Below, one piece after another: positions 1 through 7,925 of a DNA stretch of 64,000 nt. The DNA is from Pseudomonadota bacterium. Its GTDB lineage: Bacteria; Pseudomonadota; Alphaproteobacteria; Rhizobiales; MH13. The position numbers and the translations under genes are program-made. The notes beneath the pieces were generated by a model. The model was not told the origin of the DNA. It worked only from the letters and a program-made list of their open reading frames with translations, and did not search any database. The stretch spans positions 248,001-312,000 of the forward strand of contig JBCCPK010000001.1 in NCBI GenBank assembly GCA_039024915.1, read 5' to 3'. Each line of letters begins with the position of its first letter. Within the stretch, counting starts at the first letter, position 1.

Positions 1-2
1 AG

Positions 3-551
3 GTCATCGACCGCTGGATTGAGCCGTTGATCGTCAAACCGGCGGCCAAGGGGATGCTCGATCTCAAGGCCGCGCTTGAAGGGAACAGTCCAATGGCCCC
101 CACATCAGAGGCTAAGCCGGACTTTGTCATGAGCACCTACATCAGGTGTTCACAGGATGCGTTGTGGGACGCTTTGACCGACGCTGAGACCAATGCACGC
201 TGGCTCCACATCGAGTGCACCTGCGCTCGTGAGGGCGATACACTGACCTACAGCTTTCCTGATGGTTCGAAGATGCTGGTGTGCAAGGAAACACATCTCG
301 ATCCGAAGCGGCGCATTGAATCGACGTTTGAGCCGCACTGGGAGGGCCCGGCGGTTGCGCTCGAAGCCTCACACTTCGTCTACGAGATCGAAGTGGAAGA
401 TGCGCACTGCAAGCTGACGCTTGAGCACTTTAGAATTCCAGCTGGCCAGGAAGATGTCGCCGATGGTTGGAACCGCAGCGTTGCGGGACTGAAGACCCTT
501 CTTGAGACGGGTTCTCACGTGCGCTTTGTCGAGATGGGGGCCATCCAATGA
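3..551 (+). CDS. SRPBCC/AHSA1-type domain protein, 5' end outside window
   Basis: The frame is open from the first bases of the window, so the true start is probably upstream; internal TTG (27) and ATG (93) are possible starts. From about residue 35 (counting from 27) the protein reads as one SRPBCC helix-grip domain: an opening segment ending in WDALTD, a central tryptophan and DGS loop, and a C-terminal helix with the W-x(6)-LKTLLETG pattern typical of AHSA1/polyketide-cyclase-like proteins. The segment before the ATG at 93 ends in LKAALEG, which resembles the C-terminal helix of another SRPBCC domain, so the complete protein may hold two tandem domains (inference). Ligand and role are unknown. 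It overlaps the next gene by 4 bp, so the two are probably cotranscribed. Confidence 0.7.
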   Translation, partial: VIDRWIEPLIVKPAAKGMLDLKAALEGNSPMAPTSEAKPDFVMSTYIRCSQDALWDALTDAETNARWLHIECTCAREGDTLTYSFPDGSKMLVCKETHLDPKRRIESTFEPHWEGPAVALEASHFVYEIEVEDAHCKLTLEHFRIPAGQEDVADGWNRSVAGLKTLLETGSHVRFVEMGAIQ

Positions 552-961
552 CACTCGAGCTCTGGTCACTGCTTGGCTGTAGTGTGCTCGTGGCGAGCCT
601 TTGGATACCGTATATCGTCGGGGTCAATCTTCACTTGCCGCACACCGAAGCGCCGGGGTTGCGGCCGCCCGATACACGGCTGCTTCCCGATTGGGTCCAG
701 CGCGCCAACCGCGCCCATATCAATCTGGTGGAACAGTTCGCGCCGTTCGCCGCACTGGTCCTGCTATCGACTCTGACTGGACTATCAAGCCCTATGATCG
801 GCTGGGCGGCTATCGCCTTTCTCGGGCTACGGATCGCGCATGCGATCGGCTACATCACCGCTAGGGCTCAGCTGCCGTTACGCCCGATCATCTTCACCGG
901 AGCATGGTTATGCCTTTGCATCATCGCGTTCGAGATCGCGCGTCTCGCCCTGATGACCTAA
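548..961 (+). CDS. MAPEG family membrane protein
   Basis: A 137-residue protein with about four hydrophobic segments and the MAPEG signature: RANRAHINLVEQFAPF near residues 56-71, corresponding to the conserved RaxRAhxNxxE stretch. Known family members include membrane-associated eicosanoid/glutathione enzymes, while bacterial members of this length mostly have no assigned substrate. The ATG overlaps the stop of the SRPBCC gene (ATGA), indicating translational coupling. Its last 54 bp overlap the 3' end of the convergent iron-type permease gene on the other strand, an unusually deep convergent overlap. The specific function is not known from sequence. Confidence 0.85.
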   Translation: MTLELWSLLGCSVLVASLWIPYIVGVNLHLPHTEAPGLRPPDTRLLPDWVQRANRAHINLVEQFAPFAALVLLSTLTGLSSPMIGWAAIAFLGLRIAHAIGYITARAQLPLRPIIFTGAWLCLCIIAFEIARLALMT

Positions 962-2680
962 ATCCGTCAGCGCAAGCGGATCATTGCCGCCCAGCTTTCT
1001 GATCTGGCGGCTGATGAGGTAAACTGGCAAAAGGCCGACAGCGACGATCACCAGCGACGGGGTCGCCGCTTCGGCTAATCTCTCGTCGGAAGCCAACCTG
1101 AAAGCCTGAGTGGCAAGCGTCTCAAAGTTGAAGGGCCGCAAGATCAACGTGGCAGGCAACTCCTTCATCACGTCAACAAAAACGATCAGTGCACCGGTGA
1201 GGATGCCGCCGCGCAGAAGGGGCGCATGAATGGCTGCGAAGACCCGCCGTTTGCGCGCGCCCAAAACACGGGCCGCCTCATCCATATGCGGTGTTATGCG
1301 TTCAAACGTGCTGTCGACTGGCGCAAGCGCAACGGCGAGAAAGCGGACGGTGTAGGCAAACAGAAGGCCAACGATACTGCCGGTCAGCAACAAGCCGGTC
1401 GATACGCCAAAGCGCTCTCGCATAAAGGCATCTAGGGCATTATCGAAGCCTGCGAATGGCAACAGGATGCCAACGGCGACGATCGATCCCGGTATGGCAT
1501 ATCCCAACGCGGCAAAACGCATTGCAACCGCGAGGATGGGTGCCTTTGCAAGCCGTTGAGTGGCAGATAGCGCGAGCGCGATTACCACCGTTATTGCGGC
1601 AGCGGATGTTGCGAGAAGAAACGAGTTGCTGATGAAGCGGGCGTAACGTGGCCCGAACAGACTGTGCCCCCCACCGATTGCAAGATCGAGAAGCATCCAG
1701 ACGGGTACAACGAAGCCCAGAACCAACGGAAGGGCACAGAAACAGAATGCGCCTGTCGCAGCGCCTCCACGAAGCTCAAAACGCTGGATGGGTTGTGTGC
1801 GACGTTGAGTTTGGTAGCGGGCGCGTCCCCGTTGGATGCGTTCGATCCAGATCAAAACGAAAACAAACAGAAGCAGCGCCCCTGCCAACTGAGCCGCAGC
1901 AATCCTGTCTCCCATCGAGAACCAAGATCGATAGATACCGGTGGTGAAGGTTGGGACGGCGAAATGCGCAACAGTGCCGTAATCTGCCAGTGTCTCCATG
2001 AGCGCCAACGCAATCCCAATCACGATGGCTGGTCTCGCCATGGGAAGCGCTACCTTCTGAAAGGCCTGCCATGGCGTCTTGCCCAGCACGCGCGCCGCCT
2101 CGAATGCGGCCACCGACTGCGTCATGAATGCCGTCCGAGCAAGCAGGTAGACGTATGGGTAAAGCACGAGCGTGAACATCAAAGCTGCGCCCTCAAGGGA
2201 GCGAATCCGCGGAAACCAGTAATCGCGCGGGCCCGAGCCAGTGACGTCTCGCAGAAGCGTTTGAACAGGACCGGGATGGGACAGAAATTCGGTGTAGGCG
2301 TACGCCATCACATAGGCAGGTACGGCCAACGGCAAAACCATCAGCCATTCAAATACGCGTCGCCCCGGAAAGTCGCAGGCTGATACCAGCCAAGCGCTGC
2401 CCGTACCGATGATCGCAACACCAAGCCCGACATAGACAGACAGAAGCGCCGAGTTTGCGACATACCCCGGCAGCACCGTATCAATCAGCCCGCCCAGTGT
2501 TTGCCCAGCGGCTGGCTGAACAAAGGACCAGACGATCACGACGAGCGGCATCGCCAGGATCGCCGTCGCGAGCATAATGGACAGCGCCAGCTTGGGATTG
2601 TCACCCAGAACGGAACGCAAAACCCCTGCCGCTGGCCGGCGGCCCAAAGGCTCTGGCCTAGATGATTCCTGGGTCGCCAC
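908..2680 (-). CDS. Fe(III)-type ABC transporter permease, FbpB-like
   Basis: An inner-membrane permease of about 590 residues formed of two fused BPD-transporter domains with about twelve membrane segments. Each half carries an EAA loop that contacts the ATPase: EAARVLGKTPWQAF in the first half and DEAARVLGARKRRVF in the second. This two-domain form is typical of ferric-iron (FbpB/SfuB) and thiamine (ThiP) permeases; the PAYVMAYAYTEF stretch and overall length favour the iron type. GTG at 2680 is chosen because AAAGG lies six bases upstream; ATG 2713 and GTG 2737 are in-frame alternatives with poor spacing. No matching ATPase or binding protein is beside it: the neighbouring ABC genes are of polyamine type, so its partners must lie elsewhere. 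The gene end overlaps the convergent MAPEG gene. Confidence 0.85.
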   Translation of the reverse strand: MATQESSRPEPLGRRPAAGVLRSVLGDNPKLALSIMLATAILAMPLVVIVWSFVQPAAGQTLGGLIDTVLPGYVANSALLSVYVGLGVAIIGTGSAWLVSACDFPGRRVFEWLMVLPLAVPAYVMAYAYTEFLSHPGPVQTLLRDVTGSGPRDYWFPRIRSLEGAALMFTLVLYPYVYLLARTAFMTQSVAAFEAARVLGKTPWQAFQKVALPMARPAIVIGIALALMETLADYGTVAHFAVPTFTTGIYRSWFSMGDRIAAAQLAGALLLFVFVLIWIERIQRGRARYQTQRRTQPIQRFELRGGAATGAFCFCALPLVLGFVVPVWMLLDLAIGGGHSLFGPRYARFISNSFLLATSAAAITVVIALALSATQRLAKAPILAVAMRFAALGYAIPGSIVAVGILLPFAGFDNALDAFMRERFGVSTGLLLTGSIVGLLFAYTVRFLAVALAPVDSTFERITPHMDEAARVLGARKRRVFAAIHAPLLRGGILTGALIVFVDVMKELPATLILRPFNFETLATQAFRLASDERLAEAATPSLVIVAVGLLPVYLISRQIRKLGGNDPLALTDLGHQGETRDLERDDAKA

Positions 2681-2826
2681 GCGATACCTTTGATGCGAGA
2701 AACTCGTACGCATTCCCTTAACGCCTGAAGGGACCACAGACTAGCGGCATATCGCGCCTTGCGCAGTCGAACGTGACCGCATGCGCCCTGACTGGGCCTT
2801 TCGAAAAAGGCTGACTTACTGCGCGG

Positions 2827-3624
2827 CTAACCAGCCGCATCGGCACGCAACAGCCGATGCTTGGACGCAACGGACGCCGCCAGAATTCCGAAGGCGACTA
2901 GCCCGATCAAGATGGTACAGATCGCGTTGATTTCAGGCGTTACACCAAGCCTGATCTGCGAATAGATCTTGATGGGTAAGGTGGTCGCCCCCGGTCCGGT
3001 CGCGAAGCTTGCGATGACCAGATCATCCAAGGACAGTGTGAACGCAAGCATCCATCCTGCGAGTACGGCGGGTAAGATGACCGGTAGCGTGATCAGAAAG
3101 AAGCTCTTGAAAGGCGGACAACCGAGGTCTTGAGCTGCTTCCTCGAGGCTCTGATCAAACGTGATCAGGCGCGACTGCACGACAACAGCGACGTAGCACA
3201 TGGAGAACGTGATGTGCGCGATCACCACGGTCCAGAAGCCGCGTGCGAAATTCATGGCGACGAACAGCAGGAGCAGAGAAAGGCCGGTGATTACTTCGGG
3301 CATAACAAGCGGCGCGTAAATCATTCCGGAAAATACGGTGCGCCCCCCGAACCGACCAAAACGGACCAGAGCCACTGCCGCCATGGTGCCGAGAACGGTG
3401 GCAACGGTGGCGGTCACCAATGCAACGCGCGCGGTCACCCAGGCTGCGTCCATCAGGCCCTCATTTTGAAACAATTCGCCGTACCAGCGCGTTGAGAAGC
3501 CTCCCCAGACCGTGACGAGCCGGCTGTCGTTGAACGAGTAGATGACAAGGATCAGGATCGGCAGGTATAGGAACGCGAACCCTAAGGTCAGCGAAGTAAC
3601 GTTGAATGCGCTCATCCGGTTCAT
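2827..3624 (-). CDS. potI: Putrescine/spermidine ABC transporter permease PotI/PotC-like
   Basis: 265 residues, six predicted membrane helices, a normal length for PotI/PotC/YdcV permeases. The N-terminus LTLGFAFLYLPILILVIYSFN is characteristic of this family. The EAA loop EEAAQDLGCPPFKSFFLITLP lies around residues 160-180. It is the last gene of a minus-strand operon potF-potG-potH-speB-potI and overlaps the speB stop by 4 bp (ATGA); an in-frame ATG at 3615 is an alternative start. It would form the transmembrane heterodimer with PotH, energised by PotG and fed by the periplasmic PotF. The PotI rather than PotC assignment follows the neighbours and is an inference; the family also imports other polyamines and opines. 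Confidence 0.88.
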   Translation of the reverse strand: MNRMSAFNVTSLTLGFAFLYLPILILVIYSFNDSRLVTVWGGFSTRWYGELFQNEGLMDAAWVTARVALVTATVATVLGTMAAVALVRFGRFGGRTVFSGMIYAPLVMPEVITGLSLLLLFVAMNFARGFWTVVIAHITFSMCYVAVVVQSRLITFDQSLEEAAQDLGCPPFKSFFLITLPVILPAVLAGWMLAFTLSLDDLVIASFATGPGATTLPIKIYSQIRLGVTPEINAICTILIGLVAFGILAASVASKHRLLRADAAG

Positions 3625-4535
3625 GGCATACTACCCGCCTTCGCGGCCTGGAGGGCAAGATAGTCCCAAACGACCGTGGCGGCTGTTAGGGCAGTGACCT
3701 CGGCATGATCAAAGGGGGGCGATACTTCGACCACATCCATACCGACAAAGTTGATGGGCGAGAGCCTCCGCATGATAGCCCGGACCTGCCACGCATGCAG
3801 ACCACCCATCTCTGGGGTCCCCGTTCCCGGCGCAAAGGCCGGATCAAGCCCATCCACATCAAAGGTTAGGTAGGTAGGACCATCGCCAGCAATCTCTGTG
3901 ACCTTTTGGGCGACTTGAGCCGGACCCAGTTCGTGCACGTCTTCAGCAGACAGGATGGTGATCCCCCGCGCCAGAACAGTTTCCTGTAGGAGCATCTGGC
4001 TCATCGGCGCGCGGATACCAATTTGGATTGTTCTTTTCGGGTCCGTCAGCCCTTCCTGCATCGCGTGGTAGAATGGCGTGCCATGGGCGAGGCTTTGACC
4101 GAAATTGTCTTCCCAGGTGTCCGCATGGGCATCAAACTGCACCAGACCAAGTGGACCATGCTTCTTTGCGACGGCGCGCAGAAGCGGCAAGGCCACGGAA
4201 TGATCGCCGCCTAAGGTACACAGGTGGTTGAGACCGGTCGCGGCCTCTTCGATGCGGCGATGGCTTTCGGCAATATCACCAATCAGGACATCGACATCAC
4301 CAAGATCGCTCAGCCCAAGTGAAAGCGGGTCAAGGCCGAAGTTGGGATGATCGCCATCGATCAGGAGCCTTGAAGCGCGGCGGATTGCGTGCGGACCCTC
4401 ACGGGTACCGGAACGGTTGGAAGTCGCCCAATCCATCGGCGCGCCCATCACGCAGAACGGCGCATCGCGTTTTCCAAACGGAGCATCGATGAAACTCGTC
4501 CCTGAGGAGAAGGTGGGCCGCTCATAGCCACTCAT
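3621..4535 (-). CDS. speB: Agmatinase/ureohydrolase family enzyme
   Basis: 304 residues of the arginase/agmatinase fold. Manganese-binding signatures are visible: GGDHS, DAHADT and DVDGLDPAFAPGTGTPE, the last containing the conserved second metal Asp pair. The SGTREGPHAIR stretch near the N-terminus is common in agmatinases. The likely reaction is agmatine + water to putrescine + urea; guanidinobutyrase or proclavaminate-type ureohydrolases cannot be excluded from sequence alone. Its ATG at 4535 overlaps the potH stop (ATGA) and its own stop overlaps the potI start, so it is embedded in a polyamine transporter operon between two permease genes. This suggests the imported substrate, or a co-substrate, is agmatine, with putrescine handed to the gamma-glutamylation/transamination genes nearby. 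Confidence 0.87.
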   Translation of the reverse strand: MSGYERPTFSSGTSFIDAPFGKRDAPFCVMGAPMDWATSNRSGTREGPHAIRRASRLLIDGDHPNFGLDPLSLGLSDLGDVDVLIGDIAESHRRIEEAATGLNHLCTLGGDHSVALPLLRAVAKKHGPLGLVQFDAHADTWEDNFGQSLAHGTPFYHAMQEGLTDPKRTIQIGIRAPMSQMLLQETVLARGITILSAEDVHELGPAQVAQKVTEIAGDGPTYLTFDVDGLDPAFAPGTGTPEMGGLHAWQVRAIMRRLSPINFVGMDVVEVSPPFDHAEVTALTAATVVWDYLALQAAKAGSMP

Positions 4536-5458
4536 CGGCCCGCTTCCTGCTGACGTTGCTGGACGTGCTGAAAGGCGACAATGGGCACAATCAGAACAAG
4601 CAGCAGCAGAACTGCGACGGCCGATGACACAGGCCAATCGCGGTTGTTAAAGAACTCGTTCCACAGAGTGCGACCGATCATCAGGGTATCCGAGCCACCT
4701 AAAAGATCAGGGATGACGAATTCACCGACCGCTGGAATGAAAACGAGGAAGCAACCCGCAATGATGCCCGGAACGGCCAACGGCACGGTGATCACCCAGA
4801 AGGCCTTGAGCGGTGTGCAGCCCAGATCCTGCGCTGCCTCAAGCAGCGAGCCATCAAGCCGCTCCAGCGCAGCGTAGAGCGGCAGCACCATGAACGGCAG
4901 ATAGGAGTAGACGATGCCGACATAGACGGCGGCGTTGGTGTTGAGGATGCGAAACTGATCCTCTGGACCGAGCAGACCGATGGTCTGGCCAAACAGCGTG
5001 AGCAGGCCCTCAGGCTTCAGAATGCCGATCCATGCGTAAACGCGGATTAGAAAACTGGTCCAGAACGGCAAAATAATCGCCATCATCAGGATGGGCCGAA
5101 GCCCGCGCGGCGCACGCGCCATGCCGTAGGCGATAGGAAAGCCGATCAGAAGCGTCAGGAACGTCGAGACGCCAGCGATCCAGAGGCTGGACAGGTAAGA
5201 ATTGATGTAGAGCGGATCGCCTGCAAGCCATTCATAGTTGGCAAACGACAACTGCTGAACGTCACGCCAGAACTGCCCAAGCCCTGCGGCCAGATCGAAT
5301 GTGGGCGTGTAAGGCGGCATCGCGATAGCGACTTCCGAAACCGAAATCCGCAACACGATGGCAAAGGGCGCGAGGAAGAATACGAGCAGCCACAAGTACG
5401 GAACTGCGATGACAAAACGCCGGCCCCAACCGCCTGACGAGGCGCCGCCTGCCCTCAT
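4532..5458 (-). CDS. potH: Putrescine ABC transporter permease PotH-like
   Basis: 308 residues with six membrane helices; the N-terminal helix is followed by a long periplasmic loop, as usual for PotH/PotB. The EAA loop LEAAQDLGCTPLKAFWVITVPL lies around residues 218-240, written here as the stretch beginning LEAAQDLG and ending ITVP. It starts with an ATG overlapping the potG stop and ends overlapping the speB start, so three successive 4-bp overlaps tie potG, potH, speB and potI into one transcript. It is expected to pair with PotI in the membrane. Substrate is inferred from the family and neighbours. Confidence 0.88.
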   Translation of the reverse strand: MRAGGASSGGWGRRFVIAVPYLWLLVFFLAPFAIVLRISVSEVAIAMPPYTPTFDLAAGLGQFWRDVQQLSFANYEWLAGDPLYINSYLSSLWIAGVSTFLTLLIGFPIAYGMARAPRGLRPILMMAIILPFWTSFLIRVYAWIGILKPEGLLTLFGQTIGLLGPEDQFRILNTNAAVYVGIVYSYLPFMVLPLYAALERLDGSLLEAAQDLGCTPLKAFWVITVPLAVPGIIAGCFLVFIPAVGEFVIPDLLGGSDTLMIGRTLWNEFFNNRDWPVSSAVAVLLLLVLIVPIVAFQHVQQRQQEAGR

Positions 5459-6612
5459 TGTGTCAGCACCACCCCAGCATCGACGTCCCAGGATAGCCAG
5501 ACCTTATCTTCCCAGGCGATTGGCCGCTCGACGAGCCGGGTTGTGTTCGCAATCGTTGCGCGCATCAGGCGCTCGCCGTTCTCATCGCCCGGAAGCTGAA
5601 CGTGGAAGATCGAGACATCGCCCATGTACCCAATGTCCCAAACCTCACCCTCGATGACTGCACGGGCGTCATCTTGTTCCGGCGCGGTCAGGCTGATCGC
5701 GAGCTTCTCGGGCCGGATCGCCAGCGTCGCTGGACCGGGAGCGACCTCGTCTGGTGGTGTTACGGAAATTGCATTCGGCAGCGCGTTCGGTTTCAGTTTC
5801 CAGTGGCCACCTTCGCGCTCAATTGTGCCTTCGATCATATTAACATCGCCGATAAAGCCCGCGACGTATCGCGATGCTGGCTCCTCATAAATTACCGACG
5901 GGGGATCGATTTGCTCGAAACGGCCAAGATCCATCACCGCGATACGGTCAGCAACCGTCATCGCCTCTTCCTGATCGTGGGTAACGATCAGGAAGGTCAT
6001 GCCCAGCTTCTCCTGAAGGTCCATCAATTCGAACTGGGTTTCTTCGCGCAGTTTCTTGTCGAGCGCGCCCAGCGGCTCATCGAGCAGAAGAACCTTTGGT
6101 CGTTTGGCCAACGACCTTGCCAGCGCAACGCGTTGCCTTTGTCCGCCCGAGAGCTGATCAGGCTTGCGCTTTGCGAACGGTTCGAGCTTCACCAGCGCCA
6201 ACATCTCGGAAACGCGAGCGTTGATTTGGTCGCCGGGCAGCCCGTCCTGCTTCAGGCCGAACGCGATGTTCTTCTCCACCGTCATATGCGGGAACAGCGC
6301 ATAGGACTGGAACATCATGTTTACGGGGCGCTGATGCGGGGGGACCGCCGAGATGTCGTGGCCATCAAGGAAGATGCGCCCCTCTGTCGGCATCTCGAAG
6401 CCAGCAAGCATGCGCATAAGCGTGGTCTTGCCACAGCCGGATGGGCCTAGAAGCGCGAAGAACTCACGCTCATAAATGTCGAGTGTGATGTTGTCGATCG
6501 CGATGAAATCACCGAACCGCTTGGTGATATTCTCAAAGCGAATCAGAGGTTTTGCGATGGGGTCGTCCCAAGGTGCGAACGCGCGACGTACGGGTCCCAA
6601 CGTTTTCGCCAT
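5455..6612 (-). CDS. potG: Polyamine ABC transporter ATP-binding protein PotG-like
   Basis: 385 residues. Visible nucleotide-binding motifs are Walker A GPSGCGKTT, Q-loop QSYALFPH, signature LSGGQRQRVALARSLA, Walker B VLLLDEPLGALD and the H-loop in IVTHDQEEAM. A C-terminal TOBE-type regulatory region follows (about residues 270-385), as in PotA/PotG. ATG 6612 is chosen because GGGGGAG lies five bases upstream; the frame can be extended to 6636. It is the cytoplasmic ATPase that energises PotH/PotI. It overlaps potH by 4 bp and lies 56 bp downstream of potF, the usual order for this operon. Confidence 0.92.
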   Translation of the reverse strand: MAKTLGPVRRAFAPWDDPIAKPLIRFENITKRFGDFIAIDNITLDIYEREFFALLGPSGCGKTTLMRMLAGFEMPTEGRIFLDGHDISAVPPHQRPVNMMFQSYALFPHMTVEKNIAFGLKQDGLPGDQINARVSEMLALVKLEPFAKRKPDQLSGGQRQRVALARSLAKRPKVLLLDEPLGALDKKLREETQFELMDLQEKLGMTFLIVTHDQEEAMTVADRIAVMDLGRFEQIDPPSVIYEEPASRYVAGFIGDVNMIEGTIEREGGHWKLKPNALPNAISVTPPDEVAPGPATLAIRPEKLAISLTAPEQDDARAVIEGEVWDIGYMGDVSIFHVQLPGDENGERLMRATIANTTRLVERPIAWEDKVWLSWDVDAGVVLTQ

Positions 6613-6668
6613 GCATGCTCCCCCGAAACCTATCAACCCCGCGACGCTGCCGCGGGGCTGATGAATGC

Positions 6669-7766
6669 TTACTGACCAGTTTTGACCGTGGTCCAGCTGC
6701 GCGTGACGACCCGTTGCGTACGCGGGTCATAGGGCAGGATGGTGTAAAGCCGCCCAACCGTTTCTTCGTCAGGATAGATCGCTGTGTCTCCAATGACGTC
6801 TTCGTTCAACAGCGACTTGGAGGCTTCGTTGCCGTTCGCGTAGTAGACGTAATTGGAAGCTGCCGCGATGTTCTCGGGGTCCATGATGAAGTTGAGGAAT
6901 TCATGCGCTTCCTCAACGTTCGGCGCATCGGCTGGAATGGCCATCTGGTCGAACCACATCAAAGCGCCCTCACCCGGAATGAGATATTCCACGTTCACAC
7001 CATTGTCGGCTTCGGCAGCTCGGTCGCGGGCGATCAGCATGTCGCCGGACCAGCCGACAGCTACGCAAATGTCACCGTTCGCGATTGCGTTGATGTTTTC
7101 GGAGTTGTGGAACTTCTGGACCGTGTCGCGGGCAGCCATCATCATATCTCTGGCTTGGGCAATCTCGTCGGGGTCAGTTGAGCGTGGATCAAGACCGAGA
7201 TAGTTGAGCGCGGCGGGGATCATCTCCGTCGGTGCATCGAGCCAGAAGATGCCACAATCCTCGAGCTGGGCCGCAACCTCAGGGTCGAAGACCAGGTCCC
7301 ACGTGTTGTAGTCGAAGTCTTCGCCCAAACGCTCGCGTACCATATCGACATTGATCCCGATGCCGGTCGTGCCCCACATGTAGTTGATCGAGTAGGCGTT
7401 ACCGGGGTCGTAGAGTTCCATGCGCTGTTCGATATCACCCCACATGTTGGCGAGGTTTGGTAGTGCATCCTTGTCGAGTTCCTGAAAGACACCGGCCTGA
7501 ATTTGCCGCGCCAGGAACGTTCCTGTCGGCACCACAATGTCATATCCCGTCTGGCCGGCGAGAAGCCGCGTTTCGAGTACTTCGTTGGAATCGAAGACGT
7601 CGTAGGTCACCTCGATCCCCGTCTCCTCGGTGAACTTTTCGAGGATACTCTCGTCGATGTAATCCGACCAGTTGAAGACCCGCACCTCGCGAGCCTGAGC
7701 GGTGAATGCCGTGGATGCGATAAGGGCGCCTGTGAGCGCGGTCAGAACGGTGAAATGGCGGCGCAT
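6669..7766 (-). CDS. potF: Periplasmic putrescine-binding protein PotF-like
   Basis: 365 residues; a signal peptide of about 24 residues ends in TAFTAQA, followed by the family opening VRVFNWSDYIDE, in which aromatic and acidic residues contact the polyamine in PotF/PotD. The rest is a type II periplasmic binding fold, with VVPTGTFLARQ, YMWGTTGIGIN and AVGWSGDM blocks as in PotF. ATG 7766 gives the export signal at the right place, whereas longer in-frame starts add a non-coding-looking extension. It is the first gene of the pot operon; the 160-bp gap to the upstream glutamine-synthetase-like gene should contain the operon promoter, although no clear -35/-10 pair is visible to me. Confidence 0.9.
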   Translation of the reverse strand: MRRHFTVLTALTGALIASTAFTAQAREVRVFNWSDYIDESILEKFTEETGIEVTYDVFDSNEVLETRLLAGQTGYDIVVPTGTFLARQIQAGVFQELDKDALPNLANMWGDIEQRMELYDPGNAYSINYMWGTTGIGINVDMVRERLGEDFDYNTWDLVFDPEVAAQLEDCGIFWLDAPTEMIPAALNYLGLDPRSTDPDEIAQARDMMMAARDTVQKFHNSENINAIANGDICVAVGWSGDMLIARDRAAEADNGVNVEYLIPGEGALMWFDQMAIPADAPNVEEAHEFLNFIMDPENIAAASNYVYYANGNEASKSLLNEDVIGDTAIYPDEETVGRLYTILPYDPRTQRVVTRSWTTVKTGQ

Positions 7767-7925
7767 AAGTGTTGAATTTCCCTGATTGTTAGCTGCTACC
7801 CGGTCGGGTCTTTCCGCCCGACTTTCAATCCACGCTATTGCGCTTTGCGCCGACGGACAAGGGTATTCGCGCATGGCTGGCGCCTGCTTACGCCTCATTA
7901 ACGGGCACGCTGTTTATTTGGGCTG

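Noticed and set aside
2796-2811. Hairpin GCCTTT/AAAGGC downstream of potI as terminator
   Set aside because: Only six base pairs and no following T-run on the minus strand; too weak to call.
5602-6450. Long plus-strand frame (282 codons) opposite potG
   Set aside because: It is the antisense of a clearly conserved ABC ATPase gene, and its translation shows no family; high-GC codon use creates such frames.
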